Of a DNA stretch of 64,000 nt, positions 28,574 to 37,527 are shown in pieces. The stretch comes from an uncultured Bacteroidota bacterium. Lineage in GTDB: Bacteria > Bacteroidota > Bacteroidia > Chitinophagales > Chitinophagaceae. The notes beneath the pieces are model-generated. The model did not search any database. It was not told the origin of the DNA and worked only from the letters and a program-made list of their open reading frames with translations. The position numbers were made by a program, and so were the translations under genes. Location of the stretch: positions 1-64,000 of the forward strand of contig CAIUZK010000188.1 of NCBI GenBank assembly GCA_903903635.1. The letters are read 5' to 3'. How positions within the stretch are numbered: the stretch's first letter is position 1; each line of letters opens with the position of its first letter.

Positions 28574-29623
28574 TTGGAACAGAAAAAACAGAAAGCCGTT
28601 GCATGGTGGCTGATTGCAGGTGTGGTCATGATTATCATCCAGGTATTGCTGGGTGGTATAACCAGGTTAACTGATTCCGGATTATCCATTACACAATGGC
28701 GTCCATTACTGGGTGTTATTCCTCCGCTGAATGAAGAACAGTGGAACAAGGCATTTGACGGCTACAAACAAATAGGTCAGTTTAAAGTACTCAACAACAA
28801 TTTCCAATTAAGCGATTTCAAATCAATTTTTTTCTGGGAGTGGCTGCACCGCTTATGGGGTATTCTTCTGGGTGTGGTTTTTGCAATTGGCTTTGCGTTT
28901 TTCTTACTGAAAAATTATTTCGACAAAAAGATGATAAAGCCTTTTATTATCCTGTTCCTGCTAGGCGGCGTTCAGGGTTCTATTGGCTGGATAATGGTGA
29001 AGAGCGGCCTTAATGATACACACCTATATGTTGATCACATTAAGCTGGCAATGCACTTTATTTCTGCCATGATACTTGCCTGCTATACACTTTGGTTTGC
29101 ACTTAAATTGCTTATACCCGAAGAGCAAAGAATAAGTGATAACCGACTTTTTTATTCTTCGTTTATTATTGTGATGGTGGTGTTTCTGCAGCTTACCTAT
29201 GGTGCATTCATGGCCGGACTGAAAGCCGCACTGAGCGCACCTACCTGGCCAAAAATAAATGACCAGTGGATACCGGACGGATTGATGGCTAATAGCTTTT
29301 TCAATGACAAGATCAATGTGCATTTTATGCACCGCGGACTAGCCTATTTACTGCTCATTTTGCTCATAGGCTGGTTCATTAGGGCAGGCAGAAGCGCCGG
29401 CAAAAATGCGGTAAGTATTTTGAGCAAAACCAAATGGTGGCCCATTTCATTTATTGTTTTACAGGTAGTATTAGGCATTACCATACTACTTACAGCACAC
29501 TTTATTGTACCCGGCAAATTCGGCACTTTTGAAACATTTGCAGAACTGCATCAATTAGTCGCTATGTTCCTGCTCCTGTCGATGATTGTGAATTTGTATG
29601 TGGTGGGGAAGAAGGCTGAATAA
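28574..29623 (+). CDS. ctaA: Heme A synthase (COX15/CtaA)
   Basis: The 349-residue membrane enzyme oxidises heme O to heme A for cytochrome oxidase. Eight transmembrane helices are visible. Heme-ligand histidines lie in EWLHRLWG, HIKLAMHF, FMHRGLAY and AELHQLVAMF, and the N-terminal GGITRLTDSGLSITQW motif is typical of the family. The start is TTG at 28574, right after AGAGG and 17 bases past a TACTTTTG box; no in-frame ATG lies nearby. ctaB and oxidase genes are not in the window. Confidence 0.95.
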   Translation: MEQKKQKAVAWWLIAGVVMIIIQVLLGGITRLTDSGLSITQWRPLLGVIPPLNEEQWNKAFDGYKQIGQFKVLNNNFQLSDFKSIFFWEWLHRLWGILLGVVFAIGFAFFLLKNYFDKKMIKPFIILFLLGGVQGSIGWIMVKSGLNDTHLYVDHIKLAMHFISAMILACYTLWFALKLLIPEEQRISDNRLFYSSFIIVMVVFLQLTYGAFMAGLKAALSAPTWPKINDQWIPDGLMANSFFNDKINVHFMHRGLAYLLLILLIGWFIRAGRSAGKNAVSILSKTKWWPISFIVLQVVLGITILLTAHFIVPGKFGTFETFAELHQLVAMFLLLSMIVNLYVVGKKAE

Positions 29624-29650
29624 ACTCATCCGGATTTTTTTGGGGAAACA

Positions 29651-31156
29651 TTACCTGATGTATTTACCAATTAAAGGGAATCCTTTAAGCTCGTCTTTTT
29701 CTGTCAGGTATATATAGTACAGGAATACAGCAAACAGAATAGTGCCAGACAGAATGTGTATCATAAAGCCGGATACAAAATGGCAGAACCTGTCGTTGAC
29801 AGAATATAAGAGCAGCATTAACCCGATATATTTTGCGATACGGGGAAGATCATAGGGAATAGGGTAATGCTTCTGGCCCCAGTAATAGGATAGAAACATC
29901 ATAACTGCATAACAAAGCAAAGTGCCCCATGCACAGGCATAGTAGCCCAATACCGGAATCAGGAACCAGTTGAAAATAATAGTTACCAGCGCTCCTATAA
30001 CCATGATGTAAGTACCGAAATGTGTTTTGTCAATCAGTTTGTACCATACGGTGAGATTGTAATAAACACCCAAGAAAATATAAGACAGCAGCAATACCGG
30101 TACTATACCTATAGCCTGCTGGTATTCTTTGCCTATGAAGTGTTTCCAGATATCCAGGTAGAGCATTACATTCAGAAACATTATAGCAAGCAGAATGATA
30201 AACCACTTCATTACACGGGCGTATGTATGCCTTGCATCCTTCTCTGCTGAAATAGAAAAAAAGAAGGGCTCGGCCGCCATTCTGAACGCCTGGATCACCA
30301 GGTTGATAAGCACAGCAATGCTTAAGGCAGCGCTATAAAAGCCTAACTGGCGCAATGATTCTTTACCTGAAGCCGGATTTAAATTCTTAAACATTACCCG
30401 GTTGAGCGAATCATTGATAACCCCCGCAAAACCAGCTATAAGGATAGGATAGCCGTAACGGAATACTTTTTTAAAAATCACCACATCAAAAGCAGGCCGG
30501 AAATCTTTCAGTTCTACAAACAACAGCATCAGGGTAACTATCGCCTGGAGGATATTAGCGAAAAGAATAAAACCTACACCGGTATTATTGCGGTACCAGA
30601 GCGCAAAAAATCCATTGGGATTACTGTCTGCAACTTTGCCGCCAAAACTGAACAGGAAAACAATGGAAACTACAAATACAATAATGCCGGCCACTTTTGT
30701 AAGGGCATATTTTCTTGGCCGGTTTTCCTTGCGGAGCCGTGCATAGGGTAAAGCAGATAAGGCATCAAGACCTATAATTATTGCACACCAACCCACATAT
30801 TCCACATGATCTTCTATCTCGGCAAATATTGCCAGCGGAGCGCGGAAAAGCCAGAGCAACAGGCTAAAAATACATGTGCTCACCAATATTGCGGTAACCT
30901 GGGTATTGTATAACTTTTTCTTATCCTCGGTAGAACTAAAACGGAAGAAAGCCGTTTCCATGCCATAGGTGTACAATACATTCAGTATCGGGAAAAGTGC
31001 GTAAATATACCTGTACTTACCATATACAACCTGGCCGTTGTAGCCTGTAAGCATATAGGTAAAATAGGGCGTCAGCAAGTAAGTGAGCAGCCGGGCCGCT
31101 ATATTGCTTACGCCGTACCAAACCGTTTGTCCTGCCAGTTTTTTTAATGAGGCCAA
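29651..31156 (-). CDS. Oligosaccharide flippase family protein (Wzx/MATE-like)
   Basis: The 501-residue polytopic protein has about 14 transmembrane helices and the N-terminal pattern LAGQTVWYGVSNIAARLLTYLLTPYFTYML of polysaccharide exporters. It probably flips a lipid-linked glycan or peptidoglycan precursor across the inner membrane. The start is TTG at 31156, 26 bases after a TACTTTTG box (31182-31189 on the minus strand). No glycosyltransferase genes are nearby, so the substrate is unknown. Confidence 0.88.
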   Translation of the reverse strand: MASLKKLAGQTVWYGVSNIAARLLTYLLTPYFTYMLTGYNGQVVYGKYRYIYALFPILNVLYTYGMETAFFRFSSTEDKKKLYNTQVTAILVSTCIFSLLLWLFRAPLAIFAEIEDHVEYVGWCAIIIGLDALSALPYARLRKENRPRKYALTKVAGIIVFVVSIVFLFSFGGKVADSNPNGFFALWYRNNTGVGFILFANILQAIVTLMLLFVELKDFRPAFDVVIFKKVFRYGYPILIAGFAGVINDSLNRVMFKNLNPASGKESLRQLGFYSAALSIAVLINLVIQAFRMAAEPFFFSISAEKDARHTYARVMKWFIILLAIMFLNVMLYLDIWKHFIGKEYQQAIGIVPVLLLSYIFLGVYYNLTVWYKLIDKTHFGTYIMVIGALVTIIFNWFLIPVLGYYACAWGTLLCYAVMMFLSYYWGQKHYPIPYDLPRIAKYIGLMLLLYSVNDRFCHFVSGFMIHILSGTILFAVFLYYIYLTEKDELKGFPLIGKYIR

Positions 31157-31414
31157 TGAATCAATGTTTTGCTATTACTGCCAAAAGTAAATAGTTGCAG
31201 GCAGAAAAGTAAGCCAATTAAGGTTAATTAAAAGTTGATTGCCTGATTGTGCTAAAATCGCACATTTTTTTGCAGCCGGATTGAAAGCTTTTATTCCCCT
31301 GCAATCAGGCTATTCTGAATGAAATTCAGCATAACTCACACGCTTTATGTTAATATTTCCTGAAATGAAAATTCCCTTTTTGTTTTCTTATTAACTTAGA
31401 TATAAATATAAAAA

Positions 31415-31933
31415 ATGAAAGCAAAATTATCAATCCTGTCTTTTCTGGCCGTTGCCTTGTTTAATTGTTCTTTTGCAAAGGGGCCGCTCACGAAAGAAAA
31501 TGCAAAAAAGCAAATTGATTTGTTTACCAGCCAGCAGCTTTACGCCAGCTTTTTTCTGAAAAAATTTATACCTAACTACAATTTGCCGGAAAATATAAAT
31601 GCACTGAAGAAATCTGGTTTTATAGATCTGATCAAAACTGGCAAGGGCATGCTGGAGATTAAGGTACTTAAAAAAGGATTATCCTACCTGATTAAAGAAG
31701 AACATAACGAACTCCATTTCAATGTAGGTTCAGTGCCCACTGAAATTATTTCAATTGCTGAGCCCGTAAACGAGAACGGGGAGCTTGTTTGTTATGTAGC
31801 GTATAAAGAAAAGATCATCCACAGTGCTTTCTTTAAAGCCTGGAACCCGCATTGCTTCAAGGAAGGAGTAACTGTGCAAAAAGTGAAGTTTGTAAAAAAG
31901 GAGGAGGAATGGGCGTTGCAGCAGGAGGGTTGA
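31415..31933 (+). CDS. Secreted protein of unknown function
   Basis: The 172-residue product has a signal peptide (MKAKLSILSFLAVALFNCSFA). The mature part is Lys-rich, of mixed alpha/beta character, and contains two cysteines (LVCYVAY and WNPHCFKEG). No family was recognised. It stands alone between the flippase gene and a small membrane-protein gene. Function unknown. Confidence 0.7.
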   Translation: MKAKLSILSFLAVALFNCSFAKGPLTKENAKKQIDLFTSQQLYASFFLKKFIPNYNLPENINALKKSGFIDLIKTGKGMLEIKVLKKGLSYLIKEEHNELHFNVGSVPTEIISIAEPVNENGELVCYVAYKEKIIHSAFFKAWNPHCFKEGVTVQKVKFVKKEEEWALQQEG

Positions 31934-31978
31934 TTGTGAAAGTTGTATGGTATATGAGTCTGAATGTTCGTAATATTA

Positions 31979-32155
31979 TTAGATGGCATTTACTTTCTTT
32001 GGTGTGAACATGTAAATATTCAATTTGACGATTAAGGGTATAGCCAATAAAGCAAGCATTTTATAGTCTTTCTCGGCATAGCGCGAGAATACGGTAAGCG
32101 CACAAAGCGACAACACAATAGAGATTGTACAATAAATCATTCTACGATAAGTCAT
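31979..32155 (-). CDS. Small two-helix membrane protein
   Basis: A 58-residue frame (MTYRRMIYCTISIVLSLCAL, ending PKKVNAI) has two hydrophobic segments (about 7-23 and 33-50) with positively charged ends. A plausible promoter region lies upstream on the minus strand. It does not match a family I can name. Its composition and complete membrane-protein layout support it being real, but this rests on sequence character alone. Confidence 0.55.
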   Translation of the reverse strand: MTYRRMIYCTISIVLSLCALTVFSRYAEKDYKMLALLAIPLIVKLNIYMFTPKKVNAI

Positions 32156-32185
32156 GCTTTGTATTTTAGGAAAGTAAAGGTACTG

Positions 32186-32855
32186 AAAAAGGCTGCAATC
32201 ACAGCCTGTTATAACTTCCTGTTCATTCTTACTATTCGCTTGTTTTCAGCTGCTCTTTCATCAGCAGATACTTTGTAATCGTAATCAAAATCCGGTAGTG
32301 TCTCAGTTTGAATGTCAATGGAAGGTTATAGATTAGAAATTATAGGCGAGCCCTATTTCATTTTTCTTAGGCATTGTTATACTGATTTTGCTTTTTTTAT
32401 TGTGCGAAACTCCGACAACAATTAGAACAACACCTCCTACAATTAATCCACCACCCACTCCAGCTACAATTAATCCATCATTATTTTGTGGAGCAGGGGT
32501 GTTAGTAGGGGTGCCCCTGCCTCCAGTGTCTCCCTCAACTCCATATAGAAATAATCCCACAAGAGTGGCTCCCGAGCCTACGATACAGGCAGATACTCCT
32601 GCTATTTTAAATCCATTTGGAGGTTTGTGGGTTCTGAGTTTTTGAGCGCTCGTATTTGATATAAGAATTAAAATAGACACTAAAGTTAAAGTTATATTTT
32701 TCATGTCGGCATATTTCTTATTAACCTACAAATTATATGCCAAATAATAAAGGCTGCAATCGCAGCCCCTTGTTCTTTATCATTCATTCTTTCATTTCAC
32801 TTTTTTTCTACTTAAATTCATCAGCAGATACTTTGTAACAATACCAAAATCCCCA
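32186..32855. repeat. Degenerate repeated gene ends flanking the 32333-32704 gene
   Basis: Segments at about 32186-32294 and 32748-32855 share TTCATCAGCAGATACTTTGTAA (32257-32278, 32817-32838) and, in the same order and spacing, a GGCTG-GATTG-CAGCC hairpin that acts as a minus-strand terminator. Read on the minus strand, both contain TKYLLM in the same frame, followed by a stop before the hairpin. They look like the 3' ends of two copies of one lost gene. Confidence 0.5.
32333..32704 (-). CDS. Small exported membrane protein of unknown function
   Basis: The 123-residue product has a signal peptide (MKNITLTLVSILILISNTSA), a hydrophobic helix (about 33-53), a Gly/Pro/Thr-rich low-complexity loop, a second Gly/Val-rich helix (about 77-99) and the end KKNEIGLAYNF, reminiscent of an outer-membrane-type terminal strand. 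No family recognised. It sits between two degenerate repeats and could be part of a region that has lost neighbours. Confidence 0.65.
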   Translation of the reverse strand: MKNITLTLVSILILISNTSAQKLRTHKPPNGFKIAGVSACIVGSGATLVGLFLYGVEGDTGGRGTPTNTPAPQNNDGLIVAGVGGGLIVGGVVLIVVGVSHNKKSKISITMPKKNEIGLAYNF

Positions 32856-32914
32856 TTTTTATAAAAATTTTAGAATATTGCTTACATTTAAACGTTAAAA
32901 ACACAATCCGGAAT

Positions 32915-33457
32915 ATGAAAAAAGTTATTGCATTTGCCTTATGCCTTTTTGCTGCTGGCAATATTTATGCGCAAAACAATGCTGCGCCTCAGAAGAATAA
33001 TACACCTGCCAAGCCTGCTGCAGCGCCAAAACCCGCAGATCAAAAACCTGCTGCTGCAAAACCCGCGGTTACCACCGCTGCTGCGCCCCAAAAAGGCATC
33101 CGCAAGGGAATTGCAAAAAAGAGCGGACCTGGTGTAGCCGGTTATATTCTTGATGCCAAAAAACATCCCCAGGATGCTGTTCAGGCTTTTATCTACGGAG
33201 CAGACTCAAGTATTATAGCTTCCGGGTATACCGATGCTACCGGCCATTACGAAACCAATGCGGTAAAGCCGGGCAAGTACAATGTAAAGGTTGTGTACCC
33301 CGAAGCTAAAGCGCTTACGGTTACCGGTGTGGTTATTAAAACAGGCCTCTCTCCATTGAATATTTCAATGAATCCACCGGCATCTGATACCACAATGGCC
33401 TATACCGACTTTGTGCCTGTACCTGAAAAGAAAAAAGGCGGAGCAAAAAAGAAATAA
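32915..33457 (+). CDS. Secreted protein with carboxypeptidase-regulatory-like domain
   Basis: The 180-residue product has a signal peptide ending near NIYAQ, an Ala/Pro/Lys-rich linker (about 25-70), and one beta-sandwich domain (about 73-150) of the CarboxypepD_reg type (VAGYILDAKKHPQDAVQAFIYG, then TDATGHYETNAVKPGKYNVKV). It ends in a Lys-rich tail. Such domains act as structural modules in exported Bacteroidota proteins. Its partner is unknown. Confidence 0.75.
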   Translation: MKKVIAFALCLFAAGNIYAQNNAAPQKNNTPAKPAAAPKPADQKPAAAKPAVTTAAAPQKGIRKGIAKKSGPGVAGYILDAKKHPQDAVQAFIYGADSSIIASGYTDATGHYETNAVKPGKYNVKVVYPEAKALTVTGVVIKTGLSPLNISMNPPASDTTMAYTDFVPVPEKKKGGAKKK

Positions 33458-33483
33458 TATCCAACGATATACAAATGATTTAT

Positions 33484-33508
33484 AGCTGAACAGGTTAGTC
33501 CTTGTTCA
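33484..33508 (+). terminator. Terminator after the 32915-33457 gene
   Basis: AGCTGAACA and TGTTCAGCT form a 9-bp stem followed by TTTTTT. Confidence 0.85.
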
Positions 33509-33549
33509 GCTTTTTTCACTTTAGCAGTTTAGTTTTTTATCTGTTTGAA

Positions 33550-33867
33550 ATGAGGGCAGCGCCTATTACCGGGAAAAAGAATTGGGCAGGCGTTTACTTC
33601 CGCTCATTTATTGTGCTATGCCTGCTTGCTGTCATTTGCCGGGGAGTATTTGAGGCAAGGCAATTATTCAGGGCATTTAAGGAAGATATGGAAATAACCA
33701 TTGATTTTCACGACGAGGCCCCGGAGGATAGCATCCGGCAAATTAGTTATCACCATCATCCGCACCATCAGGAAACTGAAATATGCACAATAAAAGGATG
33801 CTTTGTTAAAAATATGAAGCATCACGATTTTAAAATCGTTAATTGCCAATGTTTTTTATATTTTTGA
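33550..33867 (+). pseudogene. Partial, diverged copy of the ftsX 5' end
   Basis: The frame from ATG 33550 encodes a cytoplasmic tail with GKK, one transmembrane helix, and RAFKEDMEITIDFHDE, which aligns with RAFKEDLEINVDFHDN of FtsX immediately downstream. Similarity ends about 65 residues in; the remaining sequence is His-rich and unrelated, and stops before the rest of FtsX. The DNA differs at many silent sites, so the duplication is not recent. It could be a decaying fragment or a short membrane protein retained for a purpose. Confidence 0.7.
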
Positions 33868-33894
33868 ACAGGCAAAAAAATAGCAATACACTTA

Positions 33895-34752
33895 ATGTCG
33901 ATCGGTAAGAAATCCAAACCTACATATTTCAACGCTATTATGGGCGTGGCGCTGGTATTATTCCTTCTGGGTGTACTTGGCTGGCTGCTTATTAATGGCA
34001 GGGCGCTGTCACGGGCCTTTAAAGAAGACCTGGAAATTAATGTTGACTTCCATGATAATATAGCCGACGAAAATGTGAAGAAGATGCAGTCCATTCTTGA
34101 TCATCAGCCCTTTGTGCGTAAATCCAAGATCATTTCGAAGGAGGAAGCCATACAGATGGAAAACGAAGTGGAAGGCGAAAACATGGTCGAATTCCTGGGC
34201 TACAATCCCCTGTTTACCTCCATTGCACTCAAGCTGAATGAAGAGTATGTAAACAAAGACAGCCTTGAGAAAATCAAGTACTTCATTATGCAAAGCAATG
34301 TGGTACGCGATGTTACCTGGCCCAATGTAGTGGTGGACCACATGAACAGCAACCTGCGTAAGATCGGCATCATACTAGGCAGTATATCGGTATTGTTGCT
34401 CATCGTGGTTATCTTCCTGATAGATAATACTGTGCGCCTTGCTATGTTCAGTAACCGCTTCCTGATCAAGACCATGCAGATGGTGGGTGCCACCCGTTCG
34501 TTCATTACCCGGCCATTCGATACCAGGGCATTTATCAACGGGTTGATCAGCGGTGTAGTTGCAGCCATCGGTTTATGGATAGTCATGTCATTTGCCACTG
34601 CTCAGTTACCCGTCCTCAGCTTGCTCAACGACCCCGTGCTGCTTACCGTCTTAATATTCAGTATGATTGTGCTGGGTATTATCATTTCCATGATCAGCAC
34701 ACATCGTTCGGTAGTAAAATACCTCAAGATGCATGTCGATGATTTGTATTGA
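33895..34752 (+). CDS. ftsX: Cell division protein FtsX
   Basis: FtsX is the membrane part of FtsEX, which activates septal peptidoglycan hydrolases. The 285 residues comprise an N-terminal helix (about 13-33), an extracellular domain (35-150), and three C-terminal transmembrane helices with the FtsX core (QMVGATRSFITRPFDTRAFINGL). Bacteroidota FtsX is usually followed by a DUF3098 gene, as here. ftsE is not in the window. Confidence 0.94.
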   Translation: MSIGKKSKPTYFNAIMGVALVLFLLGVLGWLLINGRALSRAFKEDLEINVDFHDNIADENVKKMQSILDHQPFVRKSKIISKEEAIQMENEVEGENMVEFLGYNPLFTSIALKLNEEYVNKDSLEKIKYFIMQSNVVRDVTWPNVVVDHMNSNLRKIGIILGSISVLLLIVVIFLIDNTVRLAMFSNRFLIKTMQMVGATRSFITRPFDTRAFINGLISGVVAAIGLWIVMSFATAQLPVLSLLNDPVLLTVLIFSMIVLGIIISMISTHRSVVKYLKMHVDDLY

Positions 34753-34886
34753 TTATAATGGAATGACTTTAATTGCTCACAATCACCCGCTCCATATTCA
34801 TTTTTATTATCTGTATTTAACCTTATTTAACTTCAAATCCGGCTGCGGCAGTTACTGTTTTAAAAAAAATCACTAATATTGTACCC

Positions 34887-35222
34887 ATGTCAACAGAAGT
34901 AAAACCACAGCAACCGGCAGCTACTGCTTCTCGTCCTGCAGCAACTGCACAAAAGGGGCCTTCCAGAACGCCTCAGACTAAAAAAGAATTCACTTTGTTA
35001 TTCGACAAAGAAAACTATATATGGATGATTGGTGGCATAGCCCTGATATTCATCGGCTTTATGCTGATGTCGGGCGGCAAAAGTGCCAACCCACACGAAT
35101 TTAATTATGCCGAGATCTATAGTTTCCGCCGCATTACCCTGGCGCCAATAGTGGTGCTGCTGGGCTTTGCAGTAGAAGTATATGCGATTATGAAGAAACC
35201 AAAAGATACTGAAGCCGCATAA
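34887..35222 (+). CDS. DUF3098 domain-containing membrane protein
   Basis: The 111-residue protein has a Pro/Ala/Thr-rich N-terminal tail, then two transmembrane helices (about 50-66 and 90-107) joined by SGGKSANPHEFNYAEIYSFRRITLAP, the DUF3098 signature. In many Bacteroidota it follows ftsX and precedes uppP and truB; neither follows here, and a terminator closes the unit. Function is unknown; context suggests an envelope or division role. Confidence 0.88.
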   Translation: MSTEVKPQQPAATASRPAATAQKGPSRTPQTKKEFTLLFDKENYIWMIGGIALIFIGFMLMSGGKSANPHEFNYAEIYSFRRITLAPIVVLLGFAVEVYAIMKKPKDTEAA

Positions 35223-35242
35223 GGCATTCAACAGATATACTT

Positions 35243-35270
35243 AAAAGGGTAAGCCAAAGCTTGCCCTTTT
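35243..35270 (+). terminator. Terminator after the DUF3098 gene
   Basis: AAAAGGG-AAGC and GCTT-CCCTTTT pair around a short loop, followed by a T run. Confidence 0.8.
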
Positions 35271-35334
35271 TTTATTTCAGATAATGATCATTATTGAATG
35301 AAACTACCTGATCCTGCAATTCATATCCAGCCAA

Positions 35335-36417
35335 TTATTTCATCCCTATCCTTCTCCTGAAATCCGGCTTCATGATTTTGCTGAGTTGCCCATAAGACAG
35401 AAATACTCTGATCACATTGTTTTCATCCTTGTCATGGTTTACGTTGTATATCACTCCCGGATTGTAGCAAAATACAATGCCCTTATGCCCTATCATAATG
35501 TTATCGGTAACAGGCATCTGATCGTTTATAAACCATGTGCTCAGTTTTTTACCAGCCTCCAGGTTGTATTTTTTTCTTACCGCCGTTTCCAGCATGGCTG
35601 ATAACTTTTTCCGGTCGCTGATTACTATGTCATTCAGTGTTACCTGTTTCCTGTTGTTTACATCAAGATTCAGGTAATAATTTTTCTCCAATTTTTTTAT
35701 CCTCAGATTCTTCTCCAGTACCAGAAAGCCATTGTCATTATACACAGGCATAAAATAAAACATGCCTGAATTATTCTTAGCATAATACCTTAGATAGTCA
35801 GGCCATGTCTTTATGGTTTCATCACTGGAGCTCACAAATTTCAATTGTTCGCCTTCTATAAAGTCAGCATTTTTTTTACTAACGGTAGCTGCCGGTTTTA
35901 CTCCCACAAAGGATGCGCCGGAAGTAGAATCCTTAATGAACCGGATGTCCATTGGCACCGACCTGCTGTAATCTTCATCAAGTTCAATATCGGAATTTAT
36001 TTTTTTATCATCACTTTGCCATTTACCTATTAGTTTATTGCCAAGGATTTTGAATTCCCACGTGGGCATAACCGGTTCCATCTGATCCTTATAGTCTTCC
36101 CATATATTAGTCTGTTCCTGTTGTTCTCCTGCTGTAAGGGTAACTCCATGCTCATAACTTTTAGGCTCATAAATGTAAAATAATGTAGTGCGCTCATTAT
36201 CATCATAATAATAGGTACTTCCACCATAGTTAGACCCACCGCAATAGCCATACCGCAGGTCAAGTGATACCGCCTTCCCTCCGAGTGTACCCTTATAATG
36301 CTTATAAATATCCTGTCCCGGCCCATGCGGATCAGGGCACATTTTTTTCTGTGCACTTGCAGATACGCTACCCATAAGTAAACATGCAATGCCCAAACAG
36401 CAGATTATCTTGTTCAT
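35335..36417 (-). CDS. Exported DUF3298-like protein
   Basis: Starting at the second Met (36417, MNKIICCLGIACLLMGSVSASAQ) gives a good signal peptide and 360 residues. The first half is Tyr/Gly-rich and beta-like. The C-terminal third (VTLNDIVISDRKKL to IRVFLSYGQLSKIMKP) resembles DUF3298/RsiV-type extracellular domains, where an IVFCYNPGVI strand is typical. RsiV-type domains bind lysozyme in some firmicutes, but that cannot be transferred here. It probably acts in the periplasm. Confidence 0.75.
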   Translation of the reverse strand: MNKIICCLGIACLLMGSVSASAQKKMCPDPHGPGQDIYKHYKGTLGGKAVSLDLRYGYCGGSNYGGSTYYYDDNERTTLFYIYEPKSYEHGVTLTAGEQQEQTNIWEDYKDQMEPVMPTWEFKILGNKLIGKWQSDDKKINSDIELDEDYSRSVPMDIRFIKDSTSGASFVGVKPAATVSKKNADFIEGEQLKFVSSSDETIKTWPDYLRYYAKNNSGMFYFMPVYNDNGFLVLEKNLRIKKLEKNYYLNLDVNNRKQVTLNDIVISDRKKLSAMLETAVRKKYNLEAGKKLSTWFINDQMPVTDNIMIGHKGIVFCYNPGVIYNVNHDKDENNVIRVFLSYGQLSKIMKPDFRRRIGMK

Positions 36418-36519
36418 AACTTTTACAGATATTGTTCGTTTCAATTCGGTTGTGTGAATGCTTATTTATTCACTTTCAAATGTTGTTGATGCTCCACTGT
36501 TGTTATGCTTCCATACAAT

Positions 36520-36912
36520 TTAATACATAATGTATTGCGGCACATTAGGATGTTCCGGATTGGGAATTACCCGCTGCTTTGAGGGCTGAACAACAAGGTC
36601 CATTTCTTCCATTGGGACTGCACCTAAAAGTGGTTCGTTACCCAATACAAAGGCTCCGGTAAAACAAAACCTGTTACCAAAATCAATTCGGATTGGCCCC
36701 ACAAAGGGAACCTGCCTGATGCTGCCATCAGTCCCGAAAGCGTTCGGGATCACAGATCTTTTTTCTAATTCCTCAAGCTCCAATTGAATCACAATTGTTT
36801 CGGTAATACTCATCATTAAGGCTCCGGTATCTGCCAGGCAACGAACTGTCAAAGGGTCCAATAGCGGCTTCCTCGGATTACTGATCTGAACGGTGGTGTA
36901 TGTGAGTCCCAT
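36520..36912 (-). CDS. Clan AA (retropepsin-like) aspartic protease
   Basis: The 130-residue protein has a single catalytic ADTGA motif at 27-31, a central glycine-containing flap region and LLGAVPMEEMDLVV (about 94-107), which matches the LLG-x-x-x-hydrophobic signature of retroviral-type proteases. Such enzymes act as dimers with one Asp from each chain. It is not linked to a mobile element. Substrates of these chromosomal bacterial retropepsins are largely unknown. No signal peptide. Confidence 0.88.
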   Translation of the reverse strand: MGLTYTTVQISNPRKPLLDPLTVRCLADTGALMMSITETIVIQLELEELEKRSVIPNAFGTDGSIRQVPFVGPIRIDFGNRFCFTGAFVLGNEPLLGAVPMEEMDLVVQPSKQRVIPNPEHPNVPQYIMY

Positions 36913-37183
36913 TGCTTCCTGTTTTTTTTAATTCCTGAAAAATTTCGGGCTTCTATTTGCTCAAAACGGTTGTATAACAGATATCAAAGTTACGAATTAC
37001 CACATGTAAATAATATAAATCAGGCATTCTTCATTTATGTATAACAAATAAGTCTTGCTACTAAGATTTTGATCCCTCCTGCAGCTATTCAAATGCAATA
37101 AAATTATTTTTATTTTCTTTAACAAGGTACTATGCATTGCATAATACCTTTTTTTACCTACCTTTATACCGTAATCGTGAAAT

Positions 37184-37516
37184 ATGGCTATAGATAATAC
37201 AGAATCACAAATGCGCAAAGGCTTACTGGAGCTTTGTATACTGGGTATTATTCAGCGTCAGAAGGAGGCTTATCCCAGTGATATACTGGAGCAGCTTAAG
37301 GCCGCCAAACTGGTGGTGCTGGAAGGTACACTCTATCCCCTGCTCACCCGCCTCAAGAACGCCGGCTTCCTCAGCTACCGTTGGGAAGAGTCGCTTACGG
37401 GACCGCCACGCAAGTATTTTGCGCTCACCCAGGAGGGCGTAAAATTCTACGAGCAGCTCCGCACCACCTGGGACGAACTCAGCAAAGCAGTAAATGACCT
37501 TACAGTTCCATTATAA
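37184..37516 (+). CDS. PadR family transcriptional regulator
   Basis: The 110-residue winged-helix protein has the PadR signature (LLELCILGIIQRQKEAYPSDILEQL, LEGTLYPLLTRLKNAGFL, GPPRKYFALTQEG). It lies 11 bases before a PspC-domain gene, a very common pair in Bacteroidota in which the PadR protein probably represses the operon. Signal unknown. Confidence 0.94.
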   Translation: MAIDNTESQMRKGLLELCILGIIQRQKEAYPSDILEQLKAAKLVVLEGTLYPLLTRLKNAGFLSYRWEESLTGPPRKYFALTQEGVKFYEQLRTTWDELSKAVNDLTVPL

Positions 37517-37527
37517 AAACAAACTAT

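Noticed and set aside
36520-36912. Retroviral or retrotransposon origin for the aspartic protease
   Set aside because: No reverse transcriptase, integrase or terminal repeat is nearby; clan AA proteases of this size are found as ordinary bacterial genes.
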